In this document: piece by piece, positions 26,778-34,630 of the stretch | How positions within the stretch are numbered: position 1 is the first letter of the stretch | How the letters are laid out: each line of letters starts with the position of its first letter | Assembly: GCA_052324925.1 (NCBI GenBank) | Contig: JBQPRE010000003.1 | Direction: 5' to 3' (one strand) | DNA: 64,000 nucleotides | Source: Flavimobilis sp052324925 | GTDB lineage: Bacteria; Actinomycetota; Actinomycetes; Actinomycetales; Cellulomonadaceae | Program-made: the position numbers and the translations under genes | Notes under the pieces: generated by a model | The model's input: the letters and a program-made list of their open reading frames with translations, nothing else | What the model was told of the DNA's origin: nothing | Databases searched by the model: none

Positions 26778-28423
26778 CCACCACCCAGCCCGAGACGAAG
26801 ATCGGCGCGGCTGCCGACTACCTCGACCAGCGCACCGGCATCGCCGGCGTCGTCAAGGAGTACGCCCGCAAGGTCTTTCCCGACCACTGGTCGTTCCTCC
26901 TCGGTGAGATCGCGCTCTACTCGTTCGTCGTCCTGCTCATCTCGGGCGGGTTCCTCACCATGTTCTTCGTCCCGTCCATGGGCTTCATCACCTACCCGGA
27001 GGACGCCCTCCCGGTGACGATGCAGGGCGTCGAGATGTCAGAGGCGTTCGCCTCGACGCTCCACACGTCCTTCGAGGTGCGCGGCGGCCTCCTCATGCGT
27101 CAGATCCACCACTGGGCAGCGCTGCTGTTCATGGCGTCGATCGTCACGCACATGATGCGCGTCTTCTTCACGGGCGCCTTCCGCAAGCCGCGTGAGCTCA
27201 ACTGGCTCGTCGGCTTCACCCTCATGATCCTCGGCCTGGCCGCCGGATTCTCCGGCTACTCGCTCCCCGACGACGTCCTCTCGGGCAACGGTCTGCGCAT
27301 CGCTGACGGTGTCGCCAAGTCGATCCCGATCCTCGGCGCTTTCGTGTCGTACGCGCTCTTCGGCGGAGAGTTCCCGGGCGAGCACATCATCCCGCGTCTC
27401 TTCACGGTGCACATCCTGCTCGTTCCGGCGCTCATCCTTGCGTTCGTCGGCATCCACCTGCTCATGGTCGTGCTCCACAAGCACACCCAGTACCCCGGTG
27501 GTGGCCGCTCGAGCAAGAACGTCGTCGGCTTCCCGCTCTTCCCGGTGTACGTCGCCAAGGCCGGTGGATTCTTCTTCATCGTCTTCGGAGTCCTCGCCGT
27601 CATGGGCGCGACCCTCTCGATCAACAACGTGTGGAACTACGGGCCGTACGACCCCTCCCCCGTCTCAGCCGGCGCCCAGCCGGACTGGTACATGCTCTTC
27701 CTCGAGGGCGGACTGCGCCTCATGCCGGGCTGGGAATGGGTCATCGCTGGCTTCACGATCCCGATCAACATCCTCGTGCCCGGTGTCGTCGTGCCTGGAC
27801 TCCTGTTCACGTTCCTCGCGCTCTACCCGTTCGTCGAGGCGCGCGTGACGCAGGACAAGTCCGAGCACCACGTCCTCGACCGTCCGCGCAACGTCCCCGT
27901 TCGCACGGGGCTGGGTGTCGCGTTCCTCGTCGCGTTCTTCATCCTCGTGCTCGCCGGTTCGAACGACATCATCGCGACGCACTTCGAGATGTCGATCAAC
28001 ACGATCACCTGGTTCTTCCGAGCAGCGATCTTCGTCGTGCCGGTTCTCGCGTTCATGATCACCAAGCGCCTGTGCTTCGCGCTGCAGCGCAAGGATCGTG
28101 AGCTCGTCCTCCACGGCCACGAGGCCGCCCGCCTCGTGCGCTTCGAGTCCGGTGAGGTCATCGAGGTGCACAAGCCCCTCAGCGACCAGGAGCGCTGGCT
28201 GCGCGTCAACTACCAGGCCCACTCCCCGCTCGTCATCGAGCCCGGCGAGGACTCCCGCGGCGTGCGTCGCAAGGGCTATCGCGCAGACAAGCGCTGGCAG
28301 GCACTCTCCCGGTTCTTCTACGAGGACCGCATCGAGCCCGTCACCCCGGCTGAGATCGAGGGGACGCACGGCGCGCACCCCGAGGTCGACGGATCCACGG
28401 GTGCACCTGAGATCGGACACTGA
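26774..28423 (+). CDS. qcrB: Cytochrome b subunit of the bc1 complex
   Basis: Menaquinol-oxidising cytochrome b of 549 residues with eight or more transmembrane helices. Two His pairs binding the b hemes lie in QIHHWAALLFMASIVTHMMR and FTVHILLVPALILAFVGIHL. The quinol-site PDWY-type motif reads QPDWYMLF. A hydrophilic C-terminal extension of about 130 residues is a feature of actinobacterial QcrB and may contact other supercomplex subunits. This is the target of the drug telacebec in M. tuberculosis. GTG 26774 overlaps the qcrA stop. A hairpin terminator follows 50 bp downstream. Confidence 0.93.
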   Translation: MTTTQPETKIGAAADYLDQRTGIAGVVKEYARKVFPDHWSFLLGEIALYSFVVLLISGGFLTMFFVPSMGFITYPEDALPVTMQGVEMSEAFASTLHTSFEVRGGLLMRQIHHWAALLFMASIVTHMMRVFFTGAFRKPRELNWLVGFTLMILGLAAGFSGYSLPDDVLSGNGLRIADGVAKSIPILGAFVSYALFGGEFPGEHIIPRLFTVHILLVPALILAFVGIHLLMVVLHKHTQYPGGGRSSKNVVGFPLFPVYVAKAGGFFFIVFGVLAVMGATLSINNVWNYGPYDPSPVSAGAQPDWYMLFLEGGLRLMPGWEWVIAGFTIPINILVPGVVVPGLLFTFLALYPFVEARVTQDKSEHHVLDRPRNVPVRTGLGVAFLVAFFILVLAGSNDIIATHFEMSINTITWFFRAAIFVVPVLAFMITKRLCFALQRKDRELVLHGHEAARLVRFESGEVIEVHKPLSDQERWLRVNYQAHSPLVIEPGEDSRGVRRKGYRADKRWQALSRFFYEDRIEPVTPAEIEGTHGAHPEVDGSTGAPEIGH

Positions 28424-28475
28424 TCTCCGCTCGCGCACGGAATGACGGAGACTAGACCTGTGTTCACCTAGCAGG

Positions 28476-28515
28476 ACGTGAGCCCCGCGGCCGACTACGG
28501 CCGCGGGGCTCACGT
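28476..28515 (+). terminator. Hairpin terminator of the ctaE-qcrCAB operon
   Basis: A perfect 17-bp stem (28476-28492 with 28499-28515) with a 6-nt loop lies between qcrB and sodA. Confidence 0.75.
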
Positions 28516-28592
28516 GCAAGGACACCGCTCTCTGTGAGGCGGTGTCGCAACCCGAGGGCGCCCGGCGCCCGCGACGATGGAGGCAACACGGC

Positions 28593-29219
28593 ATGGCCGA
28601 GTACACCCTTCCCGAACTCTCCTACGACTACGGCGCGCTGGACCCGCACATCTCCGGCCGCATCATGGAGCTCCACCACTCCAAGCACCACGCGGCGTAC
28701 GTCGCGGGTGCGAACGCGGCTCTCGACGCCCTCGCCGAGGCGCGCTCGACGGGCAACCTTGGTGCCGTCAACCTGCTCGAGAAGAACCTCGCGTTCAACC
28801 TCGGCGGTCACGTCAACCACTCGGTGTTCTGGCAGAACCTCTCCCCTGAGGGCGGCGACCGACCCGAGGGCGAGCTCGCGGCCGCCATCGAGGAGTTCTT
28901 CGGCTCGTTCGACGCCTTCGTCGCGCACTTCACGGCGAACGCACTCGGCATCCAGGGATCCGGCTGGTCGATCCTCGCGTGGGACACGCTCGGCGAGAAG
29001 CTCATCATCGTGCAGCTCTACGACCAGCAGGGCAACCTGCCGATCGGCGTCGTGCCGCTGCTCATGCTCGACATGTGGGAGCACGCCTTCTACCTCGACT
29101 ACGTCAACGTCAAGGGTGACTACGTCAAGGCGTTCTGGAACATCGTCAACTGGGCAGACGTGGCCGCCCGCCTCGAGCGAGCACGCTCGCAGGGTCGCGG
29201 CCTCATCGTCGCACTCTGA
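28593..29219 (+). CDS. sodA: Superoxide dismutase, Mn/Fe type (probably Mn)
   Basis: Protein of 208 residues that dismutates superoxide in the cytosol. The four metal ligands are visible: His in MELHHSKHHAAYV, His in GGHVNHSVFW, and Asp and His in LDMWEHAFYLDY. A Gln in GIQGSGWSILAW occupies the position typical of manganese enzymes, so Mn is favoured; cambialistic use is possible. ATG 28593 is preceded by GGAGG at 10 nt; longer in-frame starts add a non-conserved basic leader. Its place directly after the respiratory operon suits protection from superoxide leaking from the chain. Confidence 0.92.
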   Translation: MAEYTLPELSYDYGALDPHISGRIMELHHSKHHAAYVAGANAALDALAEARSTGNLGAVNLLEKNLAFNLGGHVNHSVFWQNLSPEGGDRPEGELAAAIEEFFGSFDAFVAHFTANALGIQGSGWSILAWDTLGEKLIIVQLYDQQGNLPIGVVPLLMLDMWEHAFYLDYVNVKGDYVKAFWNIVNWADVAARLERARSQGRGLIVAL

Positions 29220-29231
29220 CACCTGCTCGAC

Positions 29232-29271
29232 CCGCAGGGCGGCCTCCCGAATACCGGGGGCCGCCCTGCGG
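29232..29271 (+). terminator. Hairpin terminator of sodA
   Basis: A 13-bp stem (29232-29244 with 29259-29271) begins 12 bp past the sodA stop and encloses a 14-nt loop that can pair further inside. Confidence 0.7.
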
Positions 29272-29391
29272 CGCACCCGCCCGGCGCACCCGCCCGGTGC
29301 CCTCGCCTGCGACTTCACCCGTCCCTCAAGCTCGAGGGATACGATCGATGTGTGCGGGGCGCGGGGTTCCGCACCTGACGAAGGAGTCGAC

Positions 29392-29604
29392 ATGAGCACG
29401 CACGAGCGCACCGCTGGTCGCGCTATCACTGACACACTCGCTCACGTTCTGGGGCCACCCCAGGTGGGTGACTATGCCGCCCCCATCCGCCCGGCCAACG
29501 CCGCGGAGAGGGCTCGGGAGAAGGAGCTGCGTACGCGCTTCCGGCGCGTCGTCGCACCGGACGGGAGCGTCCACCTCGTTGAGGCTCACCCCGATGACGA
29601 GTGA
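29392..29604 (+). CDS. Small hypothetical protein
   Basis: Protein of 70 residues with no family I can name. It has a Thr-rich N-terminus, a helical stretch with Arg and Glu (AERAREKELRTRFRRVV), and an acidic end with DGSVHLVEAHPDDE. It looks soluble and highly charged. An AAGGAG ribosome site 6 nt before ATG 29392 and a strong terminator just after support a real gene. It stands alone between sodA and the ctaF end. Confidence 0.6.
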   Translation: MSTHERTAGRAITDTLAHVLGPPQVGDYAAPIRPANAAERAREKELRTRFRRVVAPDGSVHLVEAHPDDE

Positions 29605-29640
29605 GACGACACCCGTGGAGTGCGTCTACCGCACCGGACA

Positions 29641-29680
29641 CAAGGAAAGGGCTGCACCCACCGGTGCAGCCCTTTCCTTG
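29641..29680. terminator. Strong hairpin terminator
   Basis: A perfect 18-bp stem (29641-29658 with 29663-29680) with a CACC loop is followed by T-rich sequence. It lies between the 70-residue gene and convergent ctaF and can serve both. Confidence 0.8.
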
Positions 29681-29711
29681 TTGCTGTTGCTGTCTGAGTG
29701 AGGAGTCCAGC

Positions 29712-30110
29712 TCAGTGAGCGTGGAGCCCCCGCGAGTACTCCATGACCCAGCCTGAGACCGCGATGACCGCGAAGCCGGCGCCGATGTAGAAGACCCACC
29801 AGCCGACCGCCAGGCCGAGGAAGCAGATCGCGGCGGCGAGAGCGAGCACGAGCGGCCACCAGCTCCAGGGTGCGAACGTGCCGAGCTCGCCTGCCCCCTG
29901 CGAGATCTCGCCGTCCGGGTCGTCCTCGGGGCGCGGGTCGATGTGACGCGCGACGAGCGCCAGGTACCCTGCGATCATCCCGTTGAGGCCAGCGAGCAGG
30001 AAGAGCGCGGCAGAGCCGACCGGCTCCCACTCGCTGAACAGCCCGTAGGCGAGCGCAACGATAGAGAAGAACGGAACGAGCGCGGCGAAGAGCCGAGTTT
30101 CGATCTTCAC
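29712..30110 (-). CDS. ctaF: Cytochrome c oxidase subunit IV (actinobacterial CtaF)
   Basis: Small oxidase subunit of 132 residues found in actinobacteria. Two N-terminal helices (LFAALVPFFSIVALAYGLF; AALFLLAGLNGMIAGYLALV) are followed by a polar loop (RHIDPRPEDDPDGEI), then two C-terminal helices rich in Trp and Gly (WWPLVLALAAAICFLGLAVG; FYIGAGFAVIAVSGWVMEY). The GTG start overlaps the ctaD stop (GTGA). With ctaC and ctaD upstream on the same strand and ctaE elsewhere in the window, all four core subunits of the aa3 oxidase are present. Confidence 0.9.
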   Translation of the reverse strand: MKIETRLFAALVPFFSIVALAYGLFSEWEPVGSAALFLLAGLNGMIAGYLALVARHIDPRPEDDPDGEISQGAGELGTFAPWSWWPLVLALAAAICFLGLAVGWWVFYIGAGFAVIAVSGWVMEYSRGLHAH

Positions 30111-31840
30111 TTCACATCATCCTTCGTCGAGTCGGAGGCAGGGAGAATCGCGGGCGCGTCGGCCGGAGCCGCCACCACGCCGTGGATGTAGTCCATCGCG
30201 GCGACCTCGGGGTGGTGCAGGTCGAACGCGGGGCGCTCCGAACGGATGCGGGGAACGGAGATGAAGTTGTGGCGAGGCGGGGGGCAGGACGTCGCCCACT
30301 CGAGCGACGCGCCGAAGCCCCACGGGTCGTCAACGGTGACCTTGGGTGCACGACGCCAGGTGATGTAGACGTTCCAGAGGAACGGCAGCGTCGAGGCGGC
30401 GAGCAGGAACGAGCCCACGGTCGAGACCTGGTTCATCCACGTGAAGCCCTCTTCGGGCATGTAGTCCGGGTAGCGACGGGGCATGCCCGCGACACCGAGC
30501 CAGTGCTGCACGAGGAAGGTCGCGTGGAACCCGATGAAGAGCATCCAGAAGTGGACCTTGCCGAGCTTCTCGTTGAGCATGCGGCCCGTGAACTTGGGCC
30601 ACCAGAAGTAGAAGCCCGCGAACATCGCGAACACCACGGTGCCGAAGACCACGTAGTGGAAGTGCGCCACGATGAAGTAGGAGTCGGACAGGTGGAAGTC
30701 GAGCACCGGGGTCGAGAGGATGACGCCCGTGAGGCCACCGAAGAGGAACGTCACGAGGAAGCCGAGCGCCCAGAGCATCGGGGTCTCGAACGTGAGTTTC
30801 CCTCGCCACATCGTGCCGATCCAGTTGAAGAACTTCACACCCGTGGGCACCGCGATCGCCATGGTCATGAGTGAGAAGAACGGCAGCAGAACTGCACCGG
30901 TCACGTACATGTGGTGCGCCCACACGGTGACCGAGAGCGCGGCGATCGCGATGATCGCGTAGACCATGCCCTTGTAGCCGAACAGAGGCTTGCGGCTGAA
31001 CACCGGGACGATCTCGGTGATGATGCCGAAGAACGGCAGGGCGATGATGTAGACCTCGGGGTGGCCGAAGAACCAGAAGAGGTGCTGCCACAGGATGGCG
31101 CCGCCATTCTCCGGGTTGAAGACCTGCGCGCCGAGCCGACGGTCTGCGCCGAGCGCGAAGAGAGCCGCGGCGAGCGGCGGGAACGCCATGAGAATGAGGA
31201 TCGACGTGACGAGCGTGCCCCACGTGAAGACGGGCATGCGGAACATCGTCATACCGGGCACACGCATCGTGATGATCGTCGTGATGAAGTTGACCGCACC
31301 AAGGATCGTGCCGAAGCCGCCCATGGCAAGGCCGAAGACCCACAGGTCACCACCGAGCCCGGGACTGAAGGTCGCGTTCGAGAGCGGTGCGTATCCGAAC
31401 CAGCCGAACGACGCCGCGCCCTGACGCGTGAAGAAGCCCGCGCACGCGATGAGCCCACCGAAGAGGTAGAGCCAGTACGCGAACATGTTGAGCCGCGGGA
31501 ACGCGACGTCAGGGGCACCGATCTGGAGCGGCGTGATGACGTTCGCGAAACCCGCGAAGAGCGGGGTGGCGAACAGCAGCAGCATGATCGTGCCGTGCAT
31601 CGTGAAGAGCTGGTTGTACTGCTCCTTGGACTGCACGACCTGGATGCCCGGCTCGAAGAGCTCGGCGCGGATGACGAGCGCCATCACTCCTGCGATGCAG
31701 AAGAAGAGGAACGACGTGATGAGGTAGAGGTAGCCGATCGTCTTGTGGTCAGTTGAGGTGATCCACTTGACGACCGTGCGCCCCATGTTCTGGCGGGAGG
31801 GCGCGAGGCCCGGAACCGCTACTGACGTGCCGGCGGTCAT
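30107..31840 (-). CDS. ctaD: Cytochrome c oxidase subunit I
   Basis: Catalytic subunit of 577 residues with about twelve helices, carrying heme a and the a3-CuB site. Visible signatures: the N-terminal DHKTIGYLYL; WQHLFWFFGHPEVYIIALP, with the CuB His and the cross-linked Tyr; MYVTGAVLLPFFSLMTMAIA; and FHYVVFGTVVFAMFAGFYFW with heme His ligands. The D-channel Asn/Asp region and the K-channel Lys in the FKYKGM-like FGYKGMVYA are present. It is translated after ctaC with a one-base overlap (TGATG) and before ctaF. This is a heme-copper oxidase of type A. Confidence 0.95.
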   Translation of the reverse strand: MTAGTSVAVPGLAPSRQNMGRTVVKWITSTDHKTIGYLYLITSFLFFCIAGVMALVIRAELFEPGIQVVQSKEQYNQLFTMHGTIMLLLFATPLFAGFANVITPLQIGAPDVAFPRLNMFAYWLYLFGGLIACAGFFTRQGAASFGWFGYAPLSNATFSPGLGGDLWVFGLAMGGFGTILGAVNFITTIITMRVPGMTMFRMPVFTWGTLVTSILILMAFPPLAAALFALGADRRLGAQVFNPENGGAILWQHLFWFFGHPEVYIIALPFFGIITEIVPVFSRKPLFGYKGMVYAIIAIAALSVTVWAHHMYVTGAVLLPFFSLMTMAIAVPTGVKFFNWIGTMWRGKLTFETPMLWALGFLVTFLFGGLTGVILSTPVLDFHLSDSYFIVAHFHYVVFGTVVFAMFAGFYFWWPKFTGRMLNEKLGKVHFWMLFIGFHATFLVQHWLGVAGMPRRYPDYMPEEGFTWMNQVSTVGSFLLAASTLPFLWNVYITWRRAPKVTVDDPWGFGASLEWATSCPPPRHNFISVPRIRSERPAFDLHHPEVAAMDYIHGVVAAPADAPAILPASDSTKDDVK

Positions 31841-32814
31841 CAGTGGTCACCTTCCGTGGAGGAGAGATCGGCGTCGTCCTGCTGGCGGACGAGGTCGGTG
31901 CCGAGGGCACCCGTCTGTCCCTTGGCGCGCAGGTCGGACATCGCGGCGTCGTAGTCAGCGCGCGAGACGATCGCGACGTTGAAGAGCATGCCGGAGTGGT
32001 GCTCACCGCAGAGCTCGGCGCACTTGCCGGCGTAGTAGCCGATGCGCTCGGGGATGATGTGCATCTTGTTCGTGCGGTGCGGAATCATGTCGAGCTTGTC
32101 GAGGAACGCGGGCACCCAGAACGAGTGGATGACGTCACGCGAGTCGAGGATGAGCTCGACCTTTTCGCCGACGGGCAGGTAGAGCGTCGGAAGCGACTCG
32201 TCGGTGCCCACCGCGCCGTCGAGGCTCGTCGCGCCACCCAGAAGGGAGACGTCGCTCGCGTGGACGCCGGACTCGTAGACGTCGTCGTCGAGGTAGTTGA
32301 AGTCCCAGCTCCACTGCTTGCCGACGACCTGGATCGTCACGTCGGGCGTACCCGACGTATCACGGATCTCGGCCATGTCGCGCTGCGTGTAGAAGAACAG
32401 CACGCCGATCATGACGATCGGGATCGCGGTGTACATCATCTCGAGCGGGATGTGGTACCGCGTCTGCACCGGGAGCTGGTGGTCGTCCTTGCGCTTGCGG
32501 TAGGCGACGACGCACCAGAGCATGAGGCCCCACGTGATGAGGCCGACGACGAGGAGCGCGATCCACGAGCCCGTCCACATGTTGGTGATGCGGTCGGTGT
32601 GGTTCGTCACCGGCCCGTCGGAGTACCCGGGAAGGAAGCCACGCTGGGCCTCCTCGGAGCATCCGGACACCACGAGCACGGCGAGCGTCGAGAGCGCGAG
32701 CGCACCGATCCTCGTGCGCCGGCGGCGGCTGGGGGGAGTCTGCGAGTGCAAGGGTGGGCCTTTCACGTCACGTCCTGGTGGCGGGCAGGCCGCTCCTGGG
32801 ACCTTGGTCCTCAT
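31840..32814 (-). CDS. ctaC: Cytochrome c oxidase subunit II (CuA lipoprotein)
   Basis: Subunit II of about 324 residues. It begins with an unusually long basic/Pro-rich leader, then a hydrophobic signal ending in the lipobox VLVVSGC. Two transmembrane helices precede the cupredoxin domain. The CuA motif is intact: CAELCGEHHSGM supplies two Cys, His and Met, with another His in DVIHSFWVPAF. The acidic tail is short. The ATG at 32814 is preferred because the -10 TAGGCT lies 7 nt upstream; 32841 would put nine extra residues ahead of that promoter. It heads ctaC-ctaD-ctaF. Confidence 0.92.
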   Translation of the reverse strand: MRTKVPGAACPPPGRDVKGPPLHSQTPPSRRRRTRIGALALSTLAVLVVSGCSEEAQRGFLPGYSDGPVTNHTDRITNMWTGSWIALLVVGLITWGLMLWCVVAYRKRKDDHQLPVQTRYHIPLEMMYTAIPIVMIGVLFFYTQRDMAEIRDTSGTPDVTIQVVGKQWSWDFNYLDDDVYESGVHASDVSLLGGATSLDGAVGTDESLPTLYLPVGEKVELILDSRDVIHSFWVPAFLDKLDMIPHRTNKMHIIPERIGYYAGKCAELCGEHHSGMLFNVAIVSRADYDAAMSDLRAKGQTGALGTDLVRQQDDADLSSTEGDH

Positions 32815-32821
32815 CGGTCCG

Positions 32822-32827
32822 AGCCTA
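32822..32827 (-). promoter_or_regulatory. -10 hexamer, leaderless ctaC
   Basis: TAGGCT on the minus strand ends 7 nt before ATG 32814. Confidence 0.55.
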
Positions 32828-32918
32828 TCGCTTCCCGCCACCCGTTCTCCCCAGGATGCGCACGCGGGTCACGTCACTTCTCGGGGTTGTGTCATGAAGT
32901 AGCCGGTGCGACCTCGGC

Positions 32919-32924
32919 TAGCGT
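32919..32924 (+). promoter_or_regulatory. -10 hexamer, leaderless NifS-fold gene
   Basis: TAGCGT ends 6 nt before GTG 32931. With the ctaC -10 91 bp away on the other strand, the short intergenic region drives two leaderless genes. Confidence 0.55.
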
Positions 32925-32930
32925 GCTGTT

Positions 32931-34091
32931 GTGACCGAGACCACCCCCTCCACCCCCGCAGTCCGCAGCTTCTTCGATGCCGGCGGCGCAGCCCCATTGC
33001 GTCCCGCAACGCTCGAAGCACTCGCCGCAGGGCGTAGAGAAGCCTGGTCAGGGACGCGACGCCTGCATTCCGAAGGCCGACGCGCAGGGCTCCTCCTGGG
33101 GGCTGCACGCGAGACCATCGCGTCAGCGATCGGGGCACGCACGGAAGAGGTGCGCTTCGCTCCGTCGCACACGGCCGCAATCCACGCAGCGGTCGGGGCG
33201 GTCGCACCGGCTCGTCGGCGCGTCGGGCGCCGCATCGTCGCGAGCGCCGTCGAGCGTTCCGCCCTCCTCGCCGCCGCGGACCACACCTCCCCCGGTGAGG
33301 TGACCTTGGTCCCGGTCGATGCGCTCGGGCGCGTCCGCACGGACGCGTTCGTCGCGGCGCTCGAGGCCGACGGCGTCGGTCTCGCGTGCCTGCAGCACGC
33401 CAACTCCGAGGTCGGGACGTGCCAACCGCTCGGAGTCGTGCACGCAGCGGCTCGCGCGGCCGACGTCCCGCTGCTCGTCGACGGCGGTTCGTCGCTCGGC
33501 CACGTCGACGTCGGCGGCTCGTGGGACGTGCTGACCGCCGATCCCGCGGACTGGGGCGGGCCCGACGGCATCGGGATCCTCGCTGTCCGGGCTCGCGTGA
33601 GGTCACGGCCCGCGATGCCCGATGATCCCGATCCGTGGTTCCCTGGCGGGGTGAGCACGGCCGCTGCCTTTGCTGCGGCGGTCTCGCTCGCCGACGCCCG
33701 CTCGGTGCAGCAGGCCGAGGACACGCGTCTCCGGAGCCTCATCACGTACCTCCGCGACCGTGTCGCGGCCCTCGTCGAGGACGTCGACATCGTGGGAGAC
33801 CCCGACGACCGGCTCCCCCACGTCCTCACGTTCTCGGTTCTCTACGTCGACGGCGAGGCGATCCTCGGCGAGCTCGACGCGGCCGGCTTTGCGGTCGGTT
33901 CGGGATCCGCGTGCACGTCGCTCACGCTCCAGCCGAGCCACGTGCTGGCAGCCATGGGCGCTCTCACTCAGGGCAACGTGCGGCTCACGCTGCACCCCGG
34001 GGTGACGCGTGAGGACGTCGAGCGGTTCTGCGCGGTCCTCCCCGGTGCGGTGGCGCGCGTCCGCGCCCGGCTGGGCGCCGACGTGCCGTGA
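32931..34091 (+). CDS. Cysteine-desulfurase-fold protein lacking the PLP lysine
   Basis: Protein of 386 residues with the class V aminotransferase (NifS/IscS) fold but a dismantled active site. An ungapped match of DVLTADPADWGGPDGIGILA with the normal form DVLTxSAHKxGGPxGxGxLA puts Asp where the Schiff-base Lys should be and Ala at the preceding His. SAVERSALL has Arg where SAVEHSAVL has the PLP-stacking His. VDGGSSLGHV keeps the Asp but replaces the Gln. Yet QHANSEVGTCQPL and the SGSACTS catalytic-Cys loop remain. I find no lysine anywhere in the protein, so no Schiff base can form in the usual way. The neighbouring erpA (convergent) suggests a link to Fe-S assembly. The family fold is secure; catalysis is doubtful. 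Confidence 0.85.
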   Translation: MTETTPSTPAVRSFFDAGGAAPLRPATLEALAAGRREAWSGTRRLHSEGRRAGLLLGAARETIASAIGARTEEVRFAPSHTAAIHAAVGAVAPARRRVGRRIVASAVERSALLAAADHTSPGEVTLVPVDALGRVRTDAFVAALEADGVGLACLQHANSEVGTCQPLGVVHAAARAADVPLLVDGGSSLGHVDVGGSWDVLTADPADWGGPDGIGILAVRARVRSRPAMPDDPDPWFPGGVSTAAAFAAAVSLADARSVQQAEDTRLRSLITYLRDRVAALVEDVDIVGDPDDRLPHVLTFSVLYVDGEAILGELDAAGFAVGSGSACTSLTLQPSHVLAAMGALTQGNVRLTLHPGVTREDVERFCAVLPGAVARVRARLGADVP

Positions 34092-34133
34092 GCGCGCCCG
34101 CTCGGAGAACGCACAAGGCCCGTCGTCAGCGGT

Positions 34134-34490
34134 TCAGCTGAAGGAGTCGCCGCACGCGCACGATCCGCCCGCGTTGGGGTTGTCGATCGTGAAGCCCTGC
34201 TTCTCGATCGTGTCGGCGAAGTCGATCGAGGCACCCTCGAGGTACGGGACCGACATCTTGTCGACGACAACCTCGACACCGTCGAAGTCACGCGTCACGT
34301 CGCCGTCGAGCAGGCGCTCGTCGAAGTACAGCTGGTAGATGAGTCCGGAGCAGCCGCCGGGCTGCACCGCGACGCGGAGCCGGAGGTCGTCACGGCCTTC
34401 CTGCTCGAGGAGGCTACGGACCTTGTCCGCGGCGACGTCGGTGAGGAGCACGCCATGCGTGGTCTCAGTGGTCTGCGAGGTCTCGCTCAT
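34134..34490 (-). CDS. erpA: A-type iron-sulfur cluster carrier (ErpA/HesB family)
   Basis: Protein of 118 residues that receives Fe-S clusters and hands them to target enzymes. The three cluster-binding cysteines are present: VQPGGCSGLIYQLYF in the middle and CACGDSFS at the C-terminus. The N-terminus (about 20 residues, Thr/Ser rich) is not conserved. The start ATG 34490 follows GGAG by 8 nt. It is convergent with the NifS-fold gene and followed upstream by the glycerate kinase gene on the same strand. NadA, a 4Fe-4S enzyme, is encoded 1.4 kb away, and lipA further on, both potential clients. Confidence 0.9.
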   Translation of the reverse strand: MSETSQTTETTHGVLLTDVAADKVRSLLEQEGRDDLRLRVAVQPGGCSGLIYQLYFDERLLDGDVTRDFDGVEVVVDKMSVPYLEGASIDFADTIEKQGFTIDNPNAGGSCACGDSFS

Positions 34491-34630
34491 GTGAATCTCC
34501 GAACGGTTGGCTCGTGGGGACGGGTGTCCGCTGGGTGCAACACCCGCGACCCCGGCGATGTTCCCGGCAAGCCTACGCCGCGTCACGTGCAGAGGCCGGA
34601 GATGTTCACCACAGGGGCTCGGCGAGCGAC

